From assembly GCA_003427395.1 (NCBI GenBank), contig BFEA01000153.1, forward strand, positions 1,113,787 to 1,146,089: DNA of 32,303 nucleotides, read 5' to 3'. Under the pieces are notes generated by a model. The model ran no database searches. It was not told where the DNA came from and worked only from the letters and a program-made list of their open reading frames with translations. The stretch is from Chara braunii (Eukaryota; Streptophyta; Charophyceae; Charales; Characeae). Below are positions 10,170 through 19,800 of this stretch, piece by piece (within the stretch, counting starts at the first letter, position 1; the number at the start of each line of letters is the position of its first letter). The translations under genes and the position numbers were made by a program.

Positions 10170-11069
10170 CTAGTGAAGATGTAGATGTCCAGCATCGCAA
10201 TAAGGGCAGTCACACACATATCTCGTCTTCCCGTTGCGTAGAGTCACTTCCTGAGGTCCGAAGGCTGAATAATCTAGATGGCGGTAAACAAATCGCAATT
10301 CATTGTCCCTATGTTCGACTGTGAAATTTATTTCGTCGCAGCTATCGAAGAGGTAGTGAAGTTGTTGGTGCACCAAACATTCGACCCGCAATTGCAACTC
10401 ATCTTTGAGTGCTTGATCTATAGCGAGCCTGTTTTTGAACCGTGCAGGAGAGCCAGTAGGGCTGGATGTGTGAAACGCTTGAAAATAAGTAAGCTTGACA
10501 CTGTGAAATTCCTCCCTTGCGAGAAAAATAGCTGTCATTCGTCGACCGTCCACCTTCACGACAGTGAAAAGCGTCACAACAGTGGTGCCTCGATTACACA
10601 CTCTCGCTCGACCGAATTAGTCTACGATTACCGGCGCCGACTTCGTCGGTTGGTCGAGGCAAAACCAGACACACAGTTTTTGATGCAACTTGTCCAACGA
10701 CGCCCACTTAAATTTCTCACATAAAATGTGTCATGCTTCAACGATCTTAGAAGTTTGGACGAGTTCCTCTTCAAGGGGTTCCCTCTTCAGAAGTGACTCC
10801 AACCTGATAGGGTATGCCTGTACATCCTTCATCAGAGTGTACAGGTACCAAAAGTTCGACCCTACATCACGGCAAATCCGAAGTTGTCCTTCTTCCGCAC
10901 TTTGCCACGAATGGATTTCCNNGTNCGGGGCAACATCATCTTCGAGGTGCAGGTAGTCACGGTCCAGACCAGAGCGTCCAATGTCTTCCCAAATGTTCTT
11001 CGATAAAATGATTAGATCGACATCCGACGCTGAGGACTTCCTACTCTGCGACGAAGTCCCGATATCCAT
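10170..11069 (-). pseudogene. Array gene C, unknown family, two nonsense codons
   Basis: One reading frame runs from ATG at 11069 (MDIGTSSQSRKSSAS) to TAG at 10170, interrupted only by TGA at 10731-10733 and TAA at 10617-10619. Aligned with gene B, the TGA stands where B has Trp (TDAWRV in B) and the TAA where B has Tyr (IIDYYGR in B). Shared blocks in order are IILSKNIWED near the N-terminus, YLHLEDDVAP, GSNFWYLYTL, KLCVWFC, the GTTVVTLFTVVKVDGRRM block, AIFLAREEF, RVECLVHQQLHYLFDSCDEI, and a C-terminal VCDCPYC. Three N bases lie inside the frame (10921-10924). The frame also stays open upstream of 11069 to 11195 without an ATG. Function unknown. The open frame around both stops suggests recent inactivation or sequence error. 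Confidence 0.75.
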
Positions 11070-11243
11070 TCTCCATTTTTGAGAAACGCAAGGAAGCACG
11101 TCAGTTGTGATTCTCACAAGTGCGTAAGCAAAAAATACAAGGGATTTATATGCACGAAAGGGTTCGATAATTGGTAATTGGTTCCCAAATCGCAAGAGAG
11201 CGCAAGTTTTCTAACCGCCGTCTAATGCCGACTTAGTTTCTAC

Positions 11244-11440
11244 ACGTCATTCATGTGGGTCGATAAGTGAGAGTAGATTCGGACTTCGCAAATCAGCGCA
11301 AGTCCTGCAACTGCCACCGTCGATTGAAAAATAAGTGAGAGCAGATTCGCACTTCATAAGTGAGCGCAAGTCCTGCAACCGCCGCTTCATTTCAACTCAT
11401 CTCCAACACGTCGTTCATGTGGAACGGTCAGACTACTCTC
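11244..11440. repeat. Spacer B-C: 68-bp direct repeat and palindromes
   Basis: AAGTGAGAGYAGATTCGSAC is followed by TTCRYAARTSAGCGCAAGTC and CTGCAACYGCC at 11264-11318 and again at 11332-11386. Each copy contains a degenerate form of the palindromic element (11268, 11335). ACACGTCRTTCATGTGG occurs at about 11242 and 11406, and a relative (CACGTCATTCGTGTTGGAAC) at about 12531 in the next spacer, showing that spacers were duplicated together with the genes. Confidence 0.7.
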
Positions 11441-12368
11441 TTATTGGGGACCATTTTCATTACAGTTTCCTCTTATCAATTGAGCGCAAGTGAGCGCAAG
11501 TCCGCTGCGACAATACGGACAGTCGTACACATAACCGGCCGTCGACAGACGATTTTCCTCCTCTTGAAAAAACATTCTCTAAGTTGTGGTCCCTATGTTC
11601 CACTCTCCAGAAAATCTCGTCACAGTTATCGAGAAGGTAGTGCAACTGAGAGTGCACCAAGCAGTCGACTCTGGAGTTGAGCTCCTTCCTTAATGTCGCA
11701 TCGTGCGACAACCGATCTCTGAAGCGTCCGAGCGCACCCTCGACCGTGGGGCTGCGAAACGCTTGCACAAAATTGAGGGCGACTCCTCGGAACTCCTCCC
11801 TTGCAATGAAAAAGGCTTTCATCTTTCGACCGTCAACCTTCACGGTCGTGAACAGCGTCACGACCGTCGTGTTACGGTTGAATACCCGAATGCGACCATA
11901 ATAGTCTATGATGGCCGGTGCGGGCACAACCGGTTGTCCTACGCAGAACCAGGCACAAAGCTTGACGTGCCTCCTGTCGGGGTCTGACCATATCTGCTTC
12001 GCGCAGTGGACGCGCCATGCGTCCGTCATCTCTTCAGGAGTGGCAAGTTCTGGATCTCCTTCCTTGCCGACAGGCTCTACATCTATATCGTATTCCAAGG
12101 AGTACAGGTACCAGAAGTTCCAACCCATATCTCTATCGACCACAAGGTCATCCACGGTGGCGCTCATTCTCAATATCACGGGAACTTCGCCATCCGGCGC
12201 AACATCCGATTCGATGTTCAGATATCTGCGTGAACAGTTTACTCGCTCATTCTCCCATATATTCTTGTCAAAAATGAAGAGACCAAGATCGGGAATACTT
12301 TCTAGCGATACTTCGCCGTGAGACGAGCTGGAAGTGCTTGCGCGGGCTGAAGTCTGGTAATAGTTCAT
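11441..12368 (-). pseudogene. Array gene B, unknown family, C-terminal frameshift
   Basis: ATG at 12368 follows TGCAGGATG. The frame is open for 302 codons to 11460 and is the best preserved member of the family. It starts with a Ser-rich N-terminus, then LFIFDKNIWEN, YLNIESDVAPDGE, GWNFWYLYSL, a DP-rich linker, KLCAWFCVGQP, IIDYYGRIRVFNR, TTVVTLFTTVKVDGRKMKAF, IAREEF, RVDCLVHSQLHYLLDNCDEI and VEHRD. After LENVF the frame departs from genes A and C. The matching tail (AGYVYDCPYCRSGLALTC) lies in the next frame and ends at TAA 11441-11443. The shift maps to an A6 run on the plus strand (11567-11572). No known domain is recognised. Spacing to its neighbours is 1275 and 1299 bases start to start. 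Confidence 0.75.
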
Positions 12369-12756
12369 CCTGCATTGCGTGAGGAAACACGAGGTAGCAT
12401 GTTAGCGATGACGTGCACGGAGTACTACGATTATACTCCCGCTTAGTAAAAGGAGCAATGGACAAGCCTACTCGGAGTCAGATAACTGAGAATGTGTTCA
12501 CACTTCATGACAAGGTGGTCGTATTTCGAACACGTCATTCGTGTTGGAACTACCTCTTAATCTCAACAACGTCATTCCTGTGCAACGGTCGGGCCACACT
12601 ACTATTGAAGACCACGGGGTGGAAAAAGTGACAACAATGACGAGTTAGCTCAGACTAATGTCAACAACGATGGCATCGATGAATGGTGAAGTCGTCCTAT
12701 GAGTACAACACCAAAGTGCGAACTAACTCGGAGTTGTCTCACATAGCAGGTCATGG
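12369..12756. other. Spacer A-B with degenerate palindromic elements
   Basis: This spacer carries GACGAGTTAGCTCAGACT (about 12638) and AGTGCGAACTAACTCGGAGT (12715-12734), both degenerate TGCGA-N6-TCGCA elements. It also holds sequence homologous to the B-C spacer (ACGTCATTC...GTGCAACGGTC, about 12532-12590). No independent gene is seen. Confidence 0.6.
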
Positions 12757-13643
12757 CTACTGGTGTCCATCCTCACAGTAAGGACAATCGTAGATCTGTC
12801 TTCGCTTACCCCCTACGAATTCGAATGTTTGGACACCGAACGGTGATGCGAAACGTTTCCTAGAGTGTAGTCATTGCAGTTGTCCTTCTGTTCCAACGTG
12901 AAGAATATGTCCTCACACAATCCGAAAAGGAAGTGAAGTTGGGCATGCACCAAACAGTCAACCCTTTGATTCAACTCTTTTGCGAGCGAAGGATCTATTT
13001 CGAATCGTTCACGGAAGCGCTCAAGAGCACCCACGGACGTGGGCTCGCGAAAGTCTTCCCTCACAAGGAGGAAAGCTCTCATTCGCTTACCACAAAGCTT
13101 GGCCACAGTTAAAAGAGTCACCACAGGAGTGCCACGGTTGAACAGACGAACTCGGCCATGGTAGTCTATGATCACAGAAAAATGCAACTGCGGCTTCCCG
13201 ATGCAGTATCATGCGCAAAGTTTAGCATGGTGCTCGTCCATACAACCCCACTCTTGTTCGAAGCGCAGCGACTCCCAGAAACCTACCATATCCTCGACGT
13301 CCATTTTCTCCTCCTTACTGGATGGAACTTCCAAAAGTTGGACTCCTTCTAAACTCTAGTAGAGGTACCACATATTTGATCCTCTATCACGAACAATTGT
13401 AGTTTGTCCATCAACAACACGTGTTTCGGGTGCAATGTAACCGTCGAGGCCGACCCCAGCTTCGATATGCAGATAATCGTTGTCTAGACTTAGCGTTTGT
13501 TGTGCCCAAATGCATTTGTTCATGATGATAAGATCCGTGTCCACATTCTCGATAAAAAAAAAATACTCGCTCGTGTACGACGAGGTTTCGTAGGACATTG
13601 TCTTGTATACAACGTCGCACGATGTTGTGTCGTCGTCATGCAT
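12757..13643 (-). pseudogene. Array gene A, unknown family, two nonsense codons and a frameshift
   Basis: ATG at 13643 follows CTGCAGGATG and opens MHDDDTTSCDVV. The frame shows LIIMNKCIWAQ, DYLHIEAGVGLDG and SNMWYLY, then TAG (13356-13358), one codon more than in B. It continues in the same frame as SLEGVQLLEV to KLCA, then TGA at 13209-13211, where B has Trp (KLCAWFC). It goes on as IIDYHGRVRLFNRGTPVVTL, KRMRAFLLVREDF and RVDCLVHAQLHFLFGLCEDI. Near 12855-12875 the frame shifts, and the tail FASPFGVQTFEF...IYDCPYCEDGHQ is read in the next frame to TAG at 12757-12759. It is the most decayed copy. The conserved C-terminal CPYC and the conserved interior blocks show that it was once a functional paralogue. 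Confidence 0.75.
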
Positions 13644-13660
13644 CCTGCAGGACAAGAAAC

Positions 13661-13738
13661 CGGAATTAGTTCGCAGTTCACGTCCCGTCATTATCTTAGC
13701 GAAGTTCGTAGCTACCAAATCCGAATCAGTTCGCATTT
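13661..13738. promoter_or_regulatory. Pair of TGCGA-type palindromes upstream of gene A
   Basis: CCGGAATTAGTTCGCAGTT (from about 13660) and TCCGAATCAGTTCGCATTT (from about 13720), 60 bases apart, immediately 5' of the gene A start on the minus strand. Both have one imperfect arm. Confidence 0.55.
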
Positions 13739-13740
13739 AT

Positions 13741-16700
13741 CTAAATGGGCACGTCGGACGGACCGGGAAGACGGCCGTCCCCCAAGGCCACAAGCGCTTT
13801 CTCGCAAACGGATATGGGTATTTTAAGGCCTGTCACGGATTTGCTCTCATCCGTCCCTTTGCGAAAAGGTCTTCTCCAAGAATAAGCCACGGTTTCGGCG
13901 CGTTGCCATTGTTCCTCGTCCAAAGTGGAAAGTTTCCACCTCTTCGTCCAAGCGCCGGAGTACCTTTCGTGAAGATCGGACGAGTGACTTGTAGGCACCC
14001 ACCACTGTATACGTAAACAACCGAAATGCGGTGAGGAACGGTCGTCCTCAACCTCAGACTTTGCTCTGCCAACCTTGAACGTGACACCTTGAGATAGTTC
14101 CTCATCAGGCAGCCTGACAATAAAAAAATCACCTTTGTTTATATGGCGCCGAGGGTCGAAGTCCACTTTTGGACGGCCCGCCCTCGGTCCTACATATATA
14201 AGCGAAGCATCTGGCGAAGGAGGATCGGCTTCTTGAACTTCATCCACAGTTTCGACTGATTTTGGCCAGAAGGCATGAGGGTAGATCTCCGGCTCGTCCG
14301 CCCTGAGGACATCCTTTTCCTCACCCTNTTCCGTCTCCTTCTTCTTTTGCTTTTGGTTCATGTCGTCCGCCTCGACGAAGATGGTTTTCCAGTAAGACAA
14401 AGCATCCTCCCGCTTGTCGACCTCCTCCTTCCTATATGTCTGCCACATGTGTCTATGATGTTCGAGGACGTCCAGAAATTTTTGGAAACTGTCACGAGCC
14501 ATCAGAAAATCCTCTTTAACGACACGGAATATAACATGGCTGTGGAGGGGAGGTAGGGTCTGCATATTGCCCATCCACAACTGGGAACCAGTAAACCGGT
14601 CTGCCTTCCGGCATCCATTCCGCATCGGTACAGTAGTTCTTGTACACCATGACGGGACTGCCGTCACACATGAAGAATTTGAAGAGATGCGGTTTCGACA
14701 CGCGGACGATGCTTTTGTCGACGTGTCGATCCACTACCTGGCGCCAATCGGCAATCTGATCGAGCTCAATGCACTTCGGCGGTATCTTGTGCGACGACTC
14801 GAGAAGCGAGAACAACTGCTTCATGGTGTAAGCATCGTTGTCCTTCAGTTTTTTCGAGAAAACACTAAAAGTCGAGTCTATGTCGGTATGCGTGTGGCCA
14901 ACGAGCATGAACCCCACTTCGATATCTTCGAAAATCCCGAATTTCACCAGAAGGGAGGCCAAACACATAAGGTATTGGTTTTTGTTTTCCCTCCAGCAAT
15001 TGTCCGCCTGGATTCGGAGGTGGCGTGGCCATTTCTGTCCAGACGCCTGCAACTCACACAGAGTCCGCATAACGCACGTCATGGTGTCATCGGAACCGTG
15101 CGCATAGAAAGGCAAATACATGTAAACATAAATGGACAGTTTCCTGCCGTGAGCTACGACCCCGGTCAGGTTCGTTTTCATCATCATATCGTGTCGATTA
15201 TCCTTGGAGTAATTATACATGCCAATGTGAGGAATGGTTGTCTTTTTCTGATCCATTCCATCCACTATAAGGTAGAGGTATTCCGCGGGGTTCAAAATGG
15301 AACGAAGTTTCCAGTCAGCGTAATCCGCACAGTGAGTGACCTGATCTAGTTGGTGTTTGCGGTGCTTTTCATGGAAATCCCTACAGTCACGAAGGAGAAA
15401 GACGTTATCTCTGGCATGTCTAAGGCGGACGCACTCGCCACACTTTGTGAAGGAGTTGGACTTGGCAAGGTCGGCATGCCACAAGTACTTCCTCCATATG
15501 GAGGATAAGACTTGCTCCGAAACGACGGTCTGACCCGCCGCTTCCAAGTCCGCCTTGATGGACTCGTATACAAGGAGCTTCGTAAAATAAGCAGGGAGCC
15601 TAACTTTAGGTCTCTGTGAGGTCCCCCTCACAACCATTTCATTAGGCATAGCATCTCCATGTTCTTCCACGAACCTCGTCACACGAGCCAGCATGCTCAC
15701 ATACTCCGGTCTCGAGTTCAACAATCCCCATCGACCATGCCGTCCACGGACTACCCCGTCGGACTTGCACTTGCTATAACGACGAAATGTATTTCGACAT
15801 ATCCCTATTATTTTGCACCAACCGGCGATGCACACACGGCGTTTGCACTGCACTGGTTGGACTCTTTCCAGACCACCGTTGAGGGTTTGCCTCCACCACT
15901 CGATCCTCCTTTCGAGGGACATTTCGTAATAAGCTTCAAGCACTGGTTTGATATCGGTAATGGTCAAGACCCGAAGACACTTGTTCTTACAACATTTATG
16001 CGTCGTGACGAGCGCAATGTAAGTTTCGTTCAATCGACTTTTGGCCCTTTTCGAATGTTCTAACCTTGTAACCGCCCTAAATTTCCGATTATATCTTATC
16101 CTTTCTCCAGGTAGGGGATGAGTCAAGACCTGAAGGACTGCTTCGGGAGTTCCAGAGTGACTTCAGGTCGGGGACCTATACGCTGCACCTAGGAATTTTG
16201 ATCTGTCCGTGGGAGCGGTTCTCGGCAAATCGGATTGGGAGGATTCCGGAGAACTGTAGAAATTTGTGTTTACAAAACCAGTCTGCCAATTTTCCATTGC
16301 ACCCATGACTGTCTTCGACAGAGAGCCAATTTTTCCGGCTTCACATGCAATTCTCTTACCTATCTCGGCACTTTCACACGCGCGTGTCGTTGCCTGTTCC
16401 CTATCAGACCCGTTTCTACCAAATGCACCGCACTGTTCCCGATCAGATCTGTTTCTATCAGGCGTACCCCAGAAGTCTGTATCCACCAACGACCGACTGT
16501 AGTTAAATGCTAGGGGTTGGTTAACTTCAATGCTTTCAGACAGTCTACCCGCTGTCCACACGAGATCTGATCCAGTTATTTCGGACACACCATAGAAATC
16601 TGTGTCCACGAACATCCATCCACCGGGAAACGTCTCGACGTCCCGAATACCCTCACTACCGGGGATTAGCGCTGTGGATACGCGATGACAGTCGGGAACG

Positions 16701-16771
16701 TCGGTAAAGCGAACAAAACGACGCCGAGCAGACGTCGTAGACAAGCCTGAATGATTCGTTGGGGTCAACAT
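13741..16771 (-). pseudogene. Large DUF7869-type transposase-like gene, one TGA and one frameshift
   Basis: Three stretches read as one gene. (1) From ATG 16771 to TGA 16163-16165: a polar N-terminal region with three related repeats (FVDTDFYG, LVDTDFWG, FVNTNFYS, each followed by an SD-containing stretch). (2) The same frame continues beyond the TGA to 14516. It shows a CCKNKC cluster, a helix-turn-helix-like segment (VCIAGWCKIIGICRNTFRRY), a CGEC knuckle, and an RNase H-like series: LYLIVDGMDQ, RIQADNCWRENKN, VGHTHTDIDSTFS. These Asp residues are the likely acidic triad. (3) The C-terminal third lies in an overlapping frame (from about 14560 to 13741) with W-x(n)-Y-W, a Lys/Glu-rich linker (one N at 14328), and GDFFIVRL...FKVGRA. 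The GHTHxDID and DNCWxENKN motifs match the DUF7869 family of plants and invertebrates, probably transposon-derived. The intact domain order makes recent death likely. Confidence 0.65.
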
Positions 16772-16984
16772 TGAGAACTCCCTTTTCAAACCACAATGCC
16801 GATCAGAGGGAGCTTCCGGGCTGCTATCACAAGAACTACGTTCTCGAACATCGTCTTCTTCGTGTTGTCATGACGGTGGCGGTGGCGTGACAGAGTGGAC
16901 GGATTGGACACCCATTTAAAGAGACGATTCACACGAAAACTGTACAACAAGAAAATCACGTCAACGTATGACAAGGTCTGGGAA

Positions 16985-17790
16985 ATAAACAAGAGGGAGT
17001 AAACTCGCATTTCTAATATTTATCACAAAACAGTGGAACAACAACATTTGAATCCATATAGTTTTGTCGGACTCTTATTTGAAGCTGAAGTGGTATCTCA
17101 AGTCCGACTCGTCTCCCACTCATTCAGTGTGTAAGCGGTTTGGATATGTCTGAGTAAACTCGCACTTTTTCAGGCGAGCGTACAAATGCGAGCTGATTCG
17201 GACTTATTCACCATACAATAAGAAAATTAAGTTCCTGGGTGGAATAAGAGCGAATACAAGTGTGAGTCAATTCGGTCTTATCCACTAAACGGCAAGAAAT
17301 TTCAAGTGTCAATAAATTCGCACTTCAAAGGAACATCTCAATTACGCCGTGCAATAAGAAATTACCTTCTTGGTTGGTTCAGTGGCGAGTTAACTCGCAA
17401 CTAGAAAAGGACTTCATTCTTTTGGGCCGATAAGAGACGCGACTTATCGACAAAAGAGGAACAAATTTAGGGGAATGGTTGGTTGAAGAGCGAATAAATT
17501 CGCACTTGCAAACGAGCATTTCCATTACGAAACTGGGACTTATGGACTAAAGAGTAACAAATTTAGGGGGATGGTTGGTTGAAGAGCGTATAAATTCGCA
17601 CTTGCAAACGGGCATTTTCATTACGAAACTGGGGGGTACATGTGCGAGTTAATTCTGACCTGTGGACTAAACAGTAACAAATTAAGGGGGTTGTTTGGTT
17701 TAAGAGCGAATAAATTCGCACTTGCAAACGATCATTTCCATTACGAAACTGTGGATACAAGTGCAAGTTGTTTCCGACTTGTTTTGCGTG
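16985..17790. repeat. Diverged 90-120 bp tandem array carrying two palindromes per unit
   Basis: The clearest units start at about 17460, 17546 and 17671: AACAAATTTAGGGG, ATGGTTGGTTGAAGAGCGAA, TAAATTCGCACTTGCAAACG, RGCATTTCCATTACGAAACT. A TGTGCGAGTTAATTCTGACC segment and GTGGACTAAA follow in the longer units. More diverged units reach back to about 17150. Palindromic elements lie near 16995, 17151, 17186, 17259, 17305, 17383, 17488, 17583, 17641, 17704 and 17760. The array lies 5' of the transposase-like gene starting at 16771. Confidence 0.8.
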
Positions 17791-17814
17791 TAGTACGAGC
17801 CACAGATCGTCGCA

Positions 17815-18500
17815 AGAGATGGAGTGAGATGGAGAGTGATCACTCAGCGATGGAGGGAGATCATGCGGCGATGGAGAGAGAAATCGCACCAAGAGAGATG
17901 GATGATCACTCAAAGATGGAGAGTGATCACTCTGAGATGGAGTGAGATGGGCAGACGGTGCATCGATGAAAATACATGGAGAGAGATGGCGCACCGATTG
18001 AGAGATATGGCGCACCAAGAGAGATGGATGGAGTCAAAGTCTTCCCCGTAATACAACGTCCGATCATTACAGCTGAATTCGGGTCATGTTTCATGCTAAA
18101 GACAACTATAATGAACGTGCGTTGTATATTCCGGGGAAGAAGGTAGACGGCGCAGGAAGGGAAAGAGATCGCGAACTGATTGGGAGATGTGCCACACCGA
18201 GAGAATGAGATTGCGCACCGATGGAGAAAGATGGCGCACCGAAGAATATAGATGACGATGGAGATAGATTAGGAAAGATAGCGCAGCTATGGAGATTGAT
18301 GACGAAGGACAAAGATTCGGAAAGATAGCGCAGCGATGGAGATAGATGACGAAGGAGATAGATTAGGAAAGTTAGCGCGGCGATGGAGATAGATGGCGAA
18401 AGGTCGGTAGAGATCGCGCACCGGTGGAGAGAGATGGAGAGAGGACGCGCAACAATGGTTAGCGATGCCACAACGATGGAGAGAGAAGGCACAGCGATGA
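17815..18500. repeat. GATGGAGAGAGATGGCG-type minisatellite
   Basis: Irregular repetition of GATGGAGAGA, GATGGCGCACCGA and GATAGATTAGGAAAG units. About 17835-17889 (GTGATCACTCAGCGATGGAG, then GGAGATCATGCGGCGATGG) recurs almost unchanged at 18733-18787. AGAGTGATCACTCT at 17920-17933 is a perfect 14-bp palindrome. Open frames through this purine-rich repeat are not genes. Confidence 0.85.
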
Positions 18501-18839
18501 CCAAGATTTGTTATTGCACAACATCAGTTCCATCGAGTTAAACCTTCGTTAAGCATACCTGTCACTTGTTTCGTGCAATTCCGCAGTGATGGGCGGCTGC
18601 ACCGACGACGGTCTGAAACAACAATCAAATGGCGATGGCGGGATAGCGCAGGAGTGATGGAGAGCCTCTGGCGCAGGGATGGAGGTTGCCCGGTGGTCGA
18701 GATAGATCTCGCAGTGATGGAGTGAGATGGAGAGTGATCACTCAGCGATGGAGGGAGATCTTGCGGCGATGGAGAGAGAAATCGCGCAGTGCTGCGGTGG
18801 GATAACACTGGCCAGGGCTTCGATAGCGATGGCCAGCGC
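18501..18839. repeat. Short non-repetitive insert followed by GATGG-type repeat
   Basis: About 18505-18620 is non-repetitive and without a gene. From 18630 the GATGG-type repeat resumes with the duplicated block described for the previous array. Confidence 0.6.
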
Positions 18840-19720
18840 TGTGGTGGAGAACGATGGCGCACCAGTGGAGAGTGATGGCGCAACGATGGAACGCGTTACA
18901 ATGCAGCGATAGCGATAGCGATGGCAGCAATGGAACAGCGATAGCAATGGCACACCGGTGGAGAGCGATGGCACAGCGATGGAACAACGATAGCGATGGC
19001 GCACCGGTGGAGATCGATGGCGCAGCGATGGAACAACGATAGCGATGGCGCACCGGTGGAGATCGATGGCGCAGCGATGGAACAACGATAGCGATGGCAG
19101 CGATAGCGATGGTGCACCGATTGAGAGATGGCGCAACGATGGAACCAGCGTTGGGATGGCAGCGATAACGATGGCGCAACGATGGAACCAGCGTTGCGAT
19201 GGCAGCAATAATGATGGCGCAGCGATGGAACCAGCGTTGCGATGGCAGCNNNNNNNNNNNNNNNNNNNNNNNNNNNNNNNNNNNNNNNNNNNNNNNNNNN
19301 NNNNNNNNNNNNNNNNNNNNNNNNNNNNNNNNNNNNNNNNNNNNNNNNNNNNNNNNNNNNNNNNNNNNNNNNNNNNNNNNNNNNNNNNNNNNNNNNNNNN
19401 NNNNNNNNNCAGCGTTGCGATGGCAGCGATAACGATGGCGCAACGATGGAACCATCGTTGCGATGGCAGCGATAACGATGGCGCAACGATGGAACCAGCG
19501 TTGCAATCGCAGCAATAACGATGGCGCTGCTATGGAACCATCATTGCGATGGCGCAACGATGGCCAGCGCTGCGATGAGAGCGATGGCGATTGTCAGCGC
19601 TACGATCGTCAGACGAGCGAGGCGACTACGATGGGGGATATAGCTTTGCGCCGCAATGAGCTAAGCACATCGATGGCGATGGTGCATGGCGAGCTTTGGA
19701 GATGGCAATGAGCTAAGCGC
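18840..19720. repeat. Minisatellite of 43- and 49-bp units with assembly gap
   Basis: A 49-bp unit (CGATGGCGCACCGGTGGAGA, TCGATGGCGCAGCGATGG, AACAACGATAG) repeats about three times at 18935-19088. It is followed by a 43-bp unit (CGATGGCGCAACGATGGAAC, CAGCGTTGCGATGGCAGCGA, TAA) from about 19100 to 19550, on both sides of the N gap. CGATGG is the common building block of both and of the arrays to the left. Translations are Arg/His/Ser-rich nonsense on both strands. Confidence 0.9.
19250..19409. other. 160-base assembly gap (N)
   Basis: Run of N inside the 43-bp minisatellite. The array length is therefore not known, and the gap size may be an estimate. Confidence 0.99.
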
Positions 19721-19800
19721 ATCGATGGCGATGGTGCATGGCTAAGCACATCGATATCCAACGCCGTTGACATTTGCAAAACGTCCGAATGACAGCGACA

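Noticed and set aside
10170-11572. Glutaredoxin from the CPYC motif
   Set aside because: The motif is at the C-terminus, with no thioredoxin fold elements after it.
13741-15349. Plus-strand frame of 260 codons (14567-15349)
   Set aside because: It is the antisense shadow of the transposase-like gene, whose motifs are on the minus strand.
6509-16165. Reassigned genetic code with TGA read as Trp
   Set aside because: Stops at conserved positions also include TAG and TAA, and frameshifts occur in the same genes; decay explains all of it more simply. Kept only as a check under the tryptophan finding.
18742-19557. Long Arg/His/Ser-rich frames on both strands
   Set aside because: They translate the GATGG minisatellite and cross the N gap.
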